From: Anaerolineales bacterium
GTDB taxonomy: Bacteria; Chloroflexota; Anaerolineae; 4572-78; J111
Assembly (NCBI GenBank): GCA_015075405.1
Contig: JABTUK010000003.1
Coordinates: 868,001-932,000, forward strand
DNA: 64,000 nucleotides
Direction of reading: 5' to 3'
Part shown: positions 1 to 6,243 of the stretch, in pieces
Layout: every line of letters begins with the position of its first letter
Numbering within the stretch: position 1 is the first letter of the stretch
The notes under the pieces: model-generated
Database searches by the model: none
Told to the model about the DNA's origin: nothing
Seen by the model: only the letters and a program-made list of their open reading frames with translations
Program-made: the position numbers and the translations under genes

Positions 1-1
1 T

Positions 2-244
2 CCCCGCGATGAACTACGGATTGACCCCAATCTGATCCACTACGGCGAATATATTTTAACCGGCTCTTCTGACAGCGCGCCGGTAAATATGCAGCGCGCC
101 CTCGATTTCATCCAAAATGGTCAGGTTGATACAGCCAGCCTGGTCAGTCACCTGCTGCCGCTGGAAGAGTTGGGGCGCGGCCTGGAAATGGTCAAAAACG
201 CCGAAGGACTGAAAATTATGATGCAAATCAATGTTGAAAGTTAA
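2..244 (+). CDS. Zinc-dependent polyol/alcohol dehydrogenase, C-terminal end (partial)
   Basis: The window opens inside this gene; 80 codons remain before TAA. The end reads ILTGSSDSAP, then RALDFIQNGQVD and SHLLPLEELGRGLEMV, which is the usual tail of medium-chain zinc dehydrogenases of the sorbitol/threonine dehydrogenase type (a helix naming the substrate-domain loop followed by the P-L-E-E-L-G-R-G motif). The catalytic zinc site and Rossmann fold lie outside the window. It precedes a xylulokinase-like gene by 46 bases in the same direction, so it probably oxidises a sugar alcohol to the ketose that the kinase then phosphorylates. The stop codon lies inside a heptamer repeat array. The substrate cannot be told from this fragment. 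Confidence 0.75.
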   Translation, partial: PRDELRIDPNLIHYGEYILTGSSDSAPVNMQRALDFIQNGQVDTASLVSHLLPLEELGRGLEMVKNAEGLKIMMQINVES

Positions 245-302
245 AAGTTGAAAGTTTCAGGTTATGGGCCTGAAACGTGATACGTGATACGTGATACGTG
301 AC
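233..302 (+). repeat. Heptamer array spanning a stop and a start codon
   Basis: Ten consecutive 7-base units share one register: GTTGAAA, GTTAAAA, GTTGAAA, GTTTCAG, GTTATGG, GCCTGAA, then ACGTGAT three times and ACGTGAC. The array contains the last codons and TAA of the dehydrogenase and the GTG start of the kinase. Related arrays lie at 1802, 12510, 16573, 27220, 29957, 31637, 32693 and 61562. Confidence 0.85.
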
Positions 303-1763
303 ACTCTTCCTTACATTCTGGCGATAGATGTCGGCACATCGGCGCTTAAGGCGGTGCTTTATGCGGCTGATGGTCATATTTTAACCGTTGCAACCCGGCG
401 TTATGACTATCAGACGCCGCAGCCCGGCTGGGCCGAAGCTGATCCTGCGGAATGGTGGACCGCTCTAGTTGAGGCGCTGGCCGAGGTTCGGGCTGCCGGT
501 TTCGATTTACAGCGGGTGCGCGGACTGGGTCTGACCGGACAAATGCACACGGCGGTGCTGCTCGACGGGGCCGGCCAACCCTTGCCCCCGACCATCCTCT
601 GGCTGGACCGGCGGGCCGTTGATGAAACGGCGGAACTGCGGCAAACCCTGAATCTACCGCTGTCGCAGCTAAACTCCACCTACACCCTGCCCAAACTGCT
701 CTGGCTGGTCCGCCACCAGCCCGAAGTGCTGGTCCGCACCCGGACCTTACTCTGGCCTAAAGATTATCTGCGCTACCGGCTCACGGGCCAACTCATGACC
801 GATCTAACGGAAGCGGGCGGCGCGGCTCTGCTGGACATGGAGCGGCGCGATTGGGCTGTGGACCGTCTGGATTTGGTCAAGCTCGACCCCTCCGTACTGC
901 CGCCGCTCCGCTCTCCCACCGACGAGGCTGGCCCCCTACTGCCTGAGGTGGCTGCCGAGTTGGGGTTGTCCGCGGAGGTCAAAGTGATTGTGGGCGCGGG
1001 CGATGTGATTGCCCTGCTGGGCGGCGCGCCGCCCCAGCAAGGCCGGCTGACCTGTTCGCTGGGCAGTTCCGGCATGCTGTCGTCGCTGCTGGCCGCGGAC
1101 CAAAAGGTGGATGTCTCTTGCCAGCGGCTGTACATTTATCCGCTGCTGCCGCAGCGCCTGTTGAATGGGGTATTGTCCACCAGCGGGGCCGCCCTCACCT
1201 GGGCCTGGCAGACCCTCTACGGGCCTGACACGCCGCTGGAAACGATGCTGGAAGCTGTGGCTGCCACTCCACCGGGCGCAGCCGGCCTTTTCTTTTTACC
1301 GTACCTGGCCGGAGAGCGCTGCCCCTACTGGAATGACGCCTTGCGCGGCAGTTTTTACGGTCTGACCCTGACCCACCAGAAAGCGCACATGGCCCGCGCG
1401 GTTTTGGAAGGCGTAGCCTACAGCCTGCGCCATCTACTGGAAATTGCCGAGGCCGTGGGCGCGCCCATCCACGAGTTGGCCCTGGCCGGCGGCGCGGCCG
1501 CTATCTCCGGTTGGCCGCAAATTATCGCCGATGTCTGCCAGCGCCCGGTTTTGCTCTACGCTGGGCAAGAAACCGTCACCCGTGCGGTGTATGCCTACTG
1601 CCTCACCGCCCTCGACGCGGGGACTTCGTTTGACGCGGCCCTTCAGCGCACGTTTGACCCGCCCCAGCGCCTCGACCCGCGCCCCGATTTGGCCGCCGTG
1701 TACGAACCCATTTATCACCGTTACCACCTGCTGGCCGATTTTGCGGCTGAGGCGCTCAAATAG
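291..1763 (+). CDS. xylB: FGGY-family kinase, xylulokinase type
   Basis: This 490-residue protein has the full FGGY kinase layout. The N-terminal phosphate loop is DVGTSALKAVLY (13-24), followed by GQMHTAVLLD near 84, GAGDV with the likely catalytic Asp238, SLGSSGML (256-263), the PYLAGERCPYW segment near 330, and the ALAGGAA adenosine motif near 395. Length and motifs fit xylulokinase, which phosphorylates D-xylulose at O5, but related kinases act on other ketoses. The only start after the in-frame stop at 285 is GTG at 291, which sits inside a heptamer array, and no clear Shine-Dalgarno sequence precedes it. It lies between a polyol dehydrogenase and a class I aldolase, a polyol-to-ketose-to-phosphoketose arrangement. 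Kinase family is certain; the substrate is inferred. Confidence 0.9.
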   Translation: MIRDTLPYILAIDVGTSALKAVLYAADGHILTVATRRYDYQTPQPGWAEADPAEWWTALVEALAEVRAAGFDLQRVRGLGLTGQMHTAVLLDGAGQPLPPTILWLDRRAVDETAELRQTLNLPLSQLNSTYTLPKLLWLVRHQPEVLVRTRTLLWPKDYLRYRLTGQLMTDLTEAGGAALLDMERRDWAVDRLDLVKLDPSVLPPLRSPTDEAGPLLPEVAAELGLSAEVKVIVGAGDVIALLGGAPPQQGRLTCSLGSSGMLSSLLAADQKVDVSCQRLYIYPLLPQRLLNGVLSTSGAALTWAWQTLYGPDTPLETMLEAVAATPPGAAGLFFLPYLAGERCPYWNDALRGSFYGLTLTHQKAHMARAVLEGVAYSLRHLLEIAEAVGAPIHELALAGGAAAISGWPQIIADVCQRPVLLYAGQETVTRAVYAYCLTALDAGTSFDAALQRTFDPPQRLDPRPDLAAVYEPIYHRYHLLADFAAEALK

Positions 1764-1801
1764 CAGGATAGCCAGGTGTTGTATATTATCAACGATGAAA
1801 A

Positions 1802-1867
1802 GGTAGCAAGGTAGCACGTAGCAGGGATATGTTACCCTGTCTACTGTCTACCGTCTACCGTCTACTA
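1802..1867 (+). repeat. Heptamer array with hairpin (GTCTACC type)
   Basis: GGTAGCAA, GGTAGCAC and GTAGCAG units face GTCTACT, GTCTACC, GTCTACC and GTCTACT units. CAGGG and CCCTG sit between them, so the block can fold. It lies between the kinase and the aldolase. The same GTCTAC/GTAGAC words recur at 31637-31664 and 31786-31841. Confidence 0.75.
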
Positions 1868-1887
1868 TTTTCTCAGGAGTTTAACTT

Positions 1888-2640
1888 ATGTCTACTGGAA
1901 AATTGAGACGAATGAGTCGTCTGTTAGTCGGCCCGCAGCAGCGTTGTTTGCTGGCCCCGCTGGATCACGGCGGCTGGTTGGGTCCCAAAAAAGGCATTGA
2001 CCGCCCGCGAGCCATTGTCGAGGCGGTACTCAAGGGGGGAGCCAATGCCTTGCTTATCTCGCCCGGCTTCTATCGAGAGGTAGCCTCACTTGTCTCTTCT
2101 GCCGCTGGGGTAGTGCTGCGGGTCAGTTTGACCGCCGGGTTGAGCCAGGAAGGCAGCCAGGAAACGCCGATTGCGTCCCTGGAAACTGCGCTGCGCATGG
2201 ATGCCGACGCCATTGCCGTCTCGGTCTTTTTTGGCCGGGCCGGGGACATTGAAATTTATCGCTGGCTGGCCGGCCTGGTTGACGCCAGCTACCGCTACGA
2301 CATGCCGGTGGTGGCCGAGATGATGCCTCCCGGCGACCGTTCTTACGAGGTGGAAGCCATTGCCCATGCGGCCCGCATTGGCATGGAAATCGGGGCGGAT
2401 ATTGTCAAAACCAATTACTGTGGCAATGTGGAGGAGTTTCGCCAGGTGGTCACGGCGGCCCCGGTACCGATCATCGTCGCCGGCGGTCCCAGCCAGGGAG
2501 ATGACAGTTCCACTACCGCCCTGGCCCACGATGCCATCGCTGCCGGGGCAGCGGGAGTTGCTATCGGACGGCGCGTCTGGCAAGCGCCCGATCCCCAAGC
2601 GGTCACGGCGCAGATTCATCGGGTTTTATTTGAGGGGTAG
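1888..2640 (+). CDS. Class I aldolase, DeoC/LacD/FbaB-like
   Basis: A 250-residue TIM-barrel aldolase. APLDHGG (23-29) is the conserved strand-1 motif of the DeoC/FbaB/LsrF group, GADIVKTNY carries the Schiff-base lysine (Lys174), and IVAGGP (196-201) with GVAIGRRVW near 225 forms the phosphate-binding end. AGGAG lies 13-9 bases before the ATG. It follows an FGGY kinase, and the same kinase plus aldolase pairing occurs again at 30179-32649 with the lysine at the same position. A role in cleaving a ketose phosphate into two smaller carbonyl compounds follows from the family and the context. The exact substrate (tagatose 1,6-bisphosphate, a ketose 1-phosphate or other) is unknown. Confidence 0.85.
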   Translation: MSTGKLRRMSRLLVGPQQRCLLAPLDHGGWLGPKKGIDRPRAIVEAVLKGGANALLISPGFYREVASLVSSAAGVVLRVSLTAGLSQEGSQETPIASLETALRMDADAIAVSVFFGRAGDIEIYRWLAGLVDASYRYDMPVVAEMMPPGDRSYEVEAIAHAARIGMEIGADIVKTNYCGNVEEFRQVVTAAPVPIIVAGGPSQGDDSSTTALAHDAIAAGAAGVAIGRRVWQAPDPQAVTAQIHRVLFEG

Positions 2641-2873
2641 AGTAGGAGGTATAGCGATCAAAAACAAAAGACCCTTAAGTTATGACATTTGTCACTTGTA
2701 AAACCAGGGCAAAAAGCATAGAATTAATAGTGGATCAACTCTTCCAAAATTTACCAAATTTTTACCCCTCCAACGGCGATACCTTTGTTGGACCTAAAGC
2801 CAAATTTGACCCACAAAAGGTGTTGTTCCTCCATAAGTAATTACTTTTGTCTCCTGATCCACTTTCTAAAAAT

Positions 2874-2953
2874 AAGGAGGTGATGGAGTGCCCTTTAAGG
2901 TTTAGTGATTAGCCTGGCCGAAGGGATCAACTTAGATAGATCAATCCCTTTTT
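2874..2953 (+). promoter_or_regulatory. Full-length Shine-Dalgarno, mini-ORF and terminator-like hairpin
   Basis: AAGGAGGTGAT (2874-2884) is an exact match to the complement of a bacterial 16S 3' tail. It is followed by GTG at 2888 opening a five-residue frame (MPFKV). A stem of AAGGGAT (2921-2927) and ATCCCTT (2944-2950) ending in a T run follows. This could be a leader/attenuator before the PTS operon. Apart from this and the repeat at 3155-3276, I see nothing in the 2641-3317 gap. Confidence 0.35.
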
Positions 2954-3154
2954 CAGAGCGGTTATTTTGCCACACTGACCTGACCCTTGGCTGCCAGAAT
3001 AATCCTCCCTTCTTAACCTACCGTTCCAAACCCCTCTTTTAACCCAGCCTAATTCCTTCACAATAACCTCTCCATTGCCTCGATCAGGGCCTGATCCCTT
3101 AAGGGCATAAACAACACAACAGGTCGAAAACCCCACTAAAATCAGTTGGTTTGT

Positions 3155-3276
3155 AGCTGCTCAGCCATGTCATTTCGACCGCAGGGAGAAATCCCCGATA
3201 CTTACTTTTATGTGGTGCGTCCTGGGGATTTCTCGCTCCTGGCGTCGCTCGAAATGACCTGGGCCTGAGTAGTAAC
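3155..3276. repeat. Inverted repeat family C, copy 1
   Basis: Arms TGTCATTTCGACCGCAGGGA and CGCTCGAAATGACC with GGATTTCTCGCTCC between; outer arms read TGCTCAGCC and GGCCTGAGTA. About 95 bases are palindromic overall. Eight copies (one a half copy) occur in this window, all intergenic. Confidence 0.85.
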
Positions 3277-3317
3277 ATCGGTTTAATTTATTTTTTGTAA
3301 TTCCATGGGAGGAAATG

Positions 3318-4736
3318 ATGGAAGCATTTTTCACAGGTCTCCAAGATGTTTTGACCAAGCTCGGGGCCTCGGTAATCTTACCCATCATCATCTTCGTTCT
3401 GGGTTTAATCCTGGGCGCGAAACCGGGTAGGGCCTTCCGCTCCGGCGTTACCATTGGGATTGCTTTTGTTGGCATCAACCTGGTGATTGGGTTGATGTGG
3501 ACCAGCCTGAGTGATGTGGCGCAGGCGATGGTGGAGCGCACCGGGGTGACGCTCAATGTGGTGGATGTGGGCTGGCCTTCAGCCGCAGCCATTGCCTTTG
3601 GCTCCAGTGTGGGCACCTTTGTCATTGCCATCGCGCTTATCGTTAACATCGTTATGTTAGCAACGCGACTAACCAAGACGCTCAACATTGATGTTTGGAA
3701 TTACTGGCACTTCGCCTTTGTTGGTTCGCTGGTCGTTGTTGTTACCGGCAGCTTGTGGCTGGGGATTCTGGCCGCCGCGATTGCCGCCGCTTTTATGCTC
3801 TTCCTGGCCGATTGGACCGCGCCGGGGGTGCAAGATTATTATCAAATTCCGGGCCTGTCTATCCCCCACGGCACATCTGCGCCCTTTGCCCTGCTGGCCA
3901 TTCCCCTTAACTGGGTGATAGATCATATTCCTGGCCTCAACCGCCTGGAAGCTGACCCCGAAAAAGTTCAGGAGAAATTTGGCGTTTTTGGCGAACCGGT
4001 CATTCTGGGCTTGGTCATTGGCTTTGTGCTCGGCCTGCTCGGCTTTTGGAACAACGCCGATATTCAGGGTTCGATTATCAGGGTTTTGACCACAGCCATC
4101 AACCTGGCCGCAGTTATGCTGCTGCTGCCGCGCATGGTCCAGATTTTGATGGAAGGTCTGATCCCCATCTCAGAGGCAGCGCGTGACTTCATGCGCCGGC
4201 GCTTTGCCGACCGTGAAGTTTACATCGGGCTTGACTCAGCCATTCTGATTGGACATCCGGCCGCCATCTCGACCGCCCTGGTGTTGGTGCCGATTACCGT
4301 GCTTCTGGCCGTTATCCTGCCGGGCAACCGGGTGTTGCCCTTTGCCGACCTGGCCGTGATCCCCTTCGTTGTTTGTATGTTTGCCCCGATTACGCGTGGT
4401 AACATCATCCGCATGATTATCATCGGGACGGTCGTCATCGCCCTGGGCTTCTATGTCGGTACGGCGATGGCCCCTCAATTCACCCAGGCTGCGGTTGACG
4501 CCAACTTCCAGATGCCGGAAAATGCCTCACAAATCATCAGCATTGCCGATGGCTTCAGTTGGTGGCCGCTGCTGATGATGAGCGTGGCCAGTCTGGCCGG
4601 CTGGATTGGCCTACTGCTGGTCCTGGTGGTGCTGGGGGCGCTGCTGTTCTTCTATCTGCGCGACCCCCACACCTGGGAACGGATTGCCGGCGCTCCGGTT
4701 GAAGAAGTTGTTCCGACGCCAGCACCGGCTAAATGA
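3318..4736 (+). CDS. gatC: PTS galactitol-type transporter, membrane subunit EIIC
   Basis: A very hydrophobic protein of 472 residues with about ten to twelve membrane segments. PIIIFVLGLILGAKPGRAFR near the N terminus, the VGWPSAAAIAFGS loop and the YYQIPGLSIPHG segment are typical of the galactitol EIIC (GatC) family, and the length fits. Two ATGs stand side by side (3315 and 3318). GGAGGA ends at 3313, so 3318 has the better spacing. In other bacteria GatC moves galactitol or related polyols while EIIB phosphorylates them. EIIA and EIIB follow after one small gene, so the operon holds a complete set of substrate-specific PTS parts. The general components EI and HPr are not in this window. 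Confidence 0.9.
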   Translation: MEAFFTGLQDVLTKLGASVILPIIIFVLGLILGAKPGRAFRSGVTIGIAFVGINLVIGLMWTSLSDVAQAMVERTGVTLNVVDVGWPSAAAIAFGSSVGTFVIAIALIVNIVMLATRLTKTLNIDVWNYWHFAFVGSLVVVVTGSLWLGILAAAIAAAFMLFLADWTAPGVQDYYQIPGLSIPHGTSAPFALLAIPLNWVIDHIPGLNRLEADPEKVQEKFGVFGEPVILGLVIGFVLGLLGFWNNADIQGSIIRVLTTAINLAAVMLLLPRMVQILMEGLIPISEAARDFMRRRFADREVYIGLDSAILIGHPAAISTALVLVPITVLLAVILPGNRVLPFADLAVIPFVVCMFAPITRGNIIRMIIIGTVVIALGFYVGTAMAPQFTQAAVDANFQMPENASQIISIADGFSWWPLLMMSVASLAGWIGLLLVLVVLGALLFFYLRDPHTWERIAGAPVEEVVPTPAPAK

Positions 4737-4740
4737 GTAA

Positions 4741-4831
4741 TTGTCCAAAAATAAGTTTCCCCAAGTTCCTACGAGTTCCCAGGGAACTAAAGGAACTCGT
4801 AGGAACTCAAAACGGGAAGTAAATTTTAGAC
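4741..4831. repeat. Inverted repeat family A, copy 1
   Basis: Reads TTGTCCAAAAATAAGTT, then AAGTTCCTACGAGTTCCC and GGGAACTAAAGGAACTCG in inverted form, ending AACGGGAAGTAAATTTTAGA. It starts four bases after the gatC stop. Other copies are at 15709, 35571 and 59645 (reversed). Confidence 0.85.
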
Positions 4832-4840
4832 TATCCGACC

Positions 4841-5272
4841 ATGCTGGAATATTACCTCAAGGGAATGTTGGGCGCGTGGGGCAGTCCGGTTCTGGATTTT
4901 ATCCGGGATCATCCTACGGTGGTAGCCGCTGTTTTACTGGTCTGGCTGGGTTTTGTTGCGGCGGGACGCTGGCAACTGCGGCGTATTCGACAAGAGAGTG
5001 TCAAACTGGTAGTAGCGGCGGCCCAGGAATTAACGGCCACAACCCCTCATTTGACTTCCCGTGAACTCTACGAGCGTATCTATATCCTCTGGAGTGAGAG
5101 GGTGGGCCGGTGGGCCTGGTTTGTGCCGCATCGGTTAGGCTTGTGGCCGGCGCCGGTGACTGCCCAAACGGTGCAGCAAAAATTCCCCTTTTCCCCCGAA
5201 TGGGTCGCGGAGGTACTCCACCAGCATGAGATCAAGTTGAAAGAAGATGGAAAACACATCCAGGCACACTGA
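4841..5272 (+). CDS. Small membrane-anchored protein of unknown function in the PTS operon
   Basis: I do not recognise this 143-residue protein. It has one strong membrane helix near residues 27-46, followed by Arg-rich RRIRQ (a cytoplasmic face by the positive-inside rule) and a soluble C-terminal region of about 90 residues containing SRELYERIYILW. It begins ten bases after repeat A copy 1, has no obvious Shine-Dalgarno sequence, and overlaps the EIIA gene by 26 bases, so it is translationally coupled within the gatC-gatA-gatB set. Its constant position suggests an accessory or assembly role for the transporter. This is inference only. Confidence 0.65.
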   Translation: MLEYYLKGMLGAWGSPVLDFIRDHPTVVAAVLLVWLGFVAAGRWQLRRIRQESVKLVVAAAQELTATTPHLTSRELYERIYILWSERVGRWAWFVPHRLGLWPAPVTAQTVQQKFPFSPEWVAEVLHQHEIKLKEDGKHIQAH

Positions 5273-5756
5273 ACCCAAACAAGGCTGGCTGCGTCCCGAT
5301 TTGGTTATTGCCCCTATGCCAGCCCAGAGCGCCGCCGAGGCCATTGCTCAGTTAGGAGCGCGTTTACAGGCCGGTGGTTTTGTCAAACCTTCCTGGGTGC
5401 AGGCCGCTATCGAGCGGGAGAAGACCTTTGCCACCGGGCTGCCTACCCCGGAAGTCGGCGTAGCTATCCCGCATACGGATGGTGAACATGTTTTGCAACA
5501 GGCTATAGCCGTGGGGGTTTTGGCCGAACCGGTCTTATTCGGAGAGATGGGCAGCCCAGAAAACACCGTGCCGGTCAGGTTGGTGTGCGCTCTGGCCGTG
5601 GCCCAGAACGAATTTCTGGTTAAGCTGCTCCAGCAGTTAGCGCAAATGTTCCAAACGCCCGGCGTGTTGAGCCAAATTGTCAGCGCAACCAGCCCGGCCC
5701 AGATTGCGCGGATTTTTGAAGATCATATTGAGTTGACGGAGGACATCACAACATGA
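5247..5756 (+). CDS. gatA: PTS EIIA domain protein, galactitol/fructose type
   Basis: A 169-residue single-domain EIIA of the PTS EIIA type-2 family. GVAIPHTDGEHV carries the phospho-accepting histidine (His76); the preceding FATGLPTPEV and later VPVRLVCALA segments belong to the same fold. It takes phosphate from HPr and passes it to the EIIB encoded next door. The start overlaps the preceding gene and is preceded by AAAGAAG. Its stop overlaps the EIIB start as ATGA. No fused HPr or EIIB domain is present. The family is clear. Assignment to galactitol rather than another polyol rests on the neighbouring EIIC. Confidence 0.88.
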   Translation: MENTSRHTEPKQGWLRPDLVIAPMPAQSAAEAIAQLGARLQAGGFVKPSWVQAAIEREKTFATGLPTPEVGVAIPHTDGEHVLQQAIAVGVLAEPVLFGEMGSPENTVPVRLVCALAVAQNEFLVKLLQQLAQMFQTPGVLSQIVSATSPAQIARIFEDHIELTEDITT

Positions 5757-6049
5757 ATGGTGAAAAGCGTGTACTGATTGCTTGTGGCACTTCTATCGCC
5801 ACGGCTACCGTCGTGGCCGAGAAGGTGAAAGAGATTGCCAAAGAAGTTGGGGTTAAAGTCAATGTCGTCCAGTGTAAGGCAGCCGAAGTGCGCAGCAAGA
5901 TCAGCACTTTCAACCCTCACGTGATTGTGGCCACCACCCCCGTGCCCAAAGACCTGGGCATGCCCGTTTTCAATGGCGTTCCTTTTCTTTCGGGGGTGGG
6001 GATGGACAAGCTGAAGAGCCAGATCATTGAGGCGCTTCATCAAGCTTGA
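5753..6049 (+). CDS. gatB: PTS EIIB subunit, galactitol type
   Basis: A 98-residue protein beginning KRVLIACGTSIATATVVAEK. This is the phosphocysteine loop of GatB-type EIIB proteins (Cys11), and the length matches the family. It receives phosphate from EIIA and transfers it to the incoming polyol bound by EIIC. It overlaps the EIIA gene by four bases (ATGA), so the two are coupled. A 194-base gap with an inverted repeat follows before the Lon-like gene, so the PTS transcript may end here. Confidence 0.9.
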   Translation: MNGEKRVLIACGTSIATATVVAEKVKEIAKEVGVKVNVVQCKAAEVRSKISTFNPHVIVATTPVPKDLGMPVFNGVPFLSGVGMDKLKSQIIEALHQA

Positions 6050-6121
6050 CCCCCCGCTCAAGCCTTCCCCGCGCCTTACTTTTGGATTTTACGCAGTTGA
6101 CAGGGTGATGACTGGAAATTA

Positions 6122-6175
6122 GCCACGAATTTCACGAATTAACACGAAAAATAAAAATTGGCGAAAATTCGTGGC
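6122..6175. repeat. CACGAATT-type inverted repeat
   Basis: GCCACGAATTTC (6122-6133) pairs with GAAAATTCGTGGC (6163-6175). The interior repeats CACGAATT-like units about every nine bases. It lies between gatB and the Lon-like gene and could act as a terminator or processing hairpin. Confidence 0.6.
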
Positions 6176-6243
6176 AAAAATCCTCATAACTTTAAAGAGG
6201 ACTGGCAGCGGAGTTATATTTGGATCAACAGGGTGAATGAACT

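Noticed and set aside
233-302. Heptamer arrays as possible CRISPR repeats
   Set aside because: The units are 7-8 bases long with no spacers, and no cas genes are present.
2641-3317. A tRNA, riboswitch or small protein in the gap before the PTS genes
   Set aside because: No cloverleaf or known riboswitch core could be seen. The short open frame at 2927-3136 (minus) has no RBS or protein-like pattern.
4841-5272. Calling the small membrane protein a PTS subunit
   Set aside because: It has no phosphorylation motif or EII similarity; only its position links it to the transporter.
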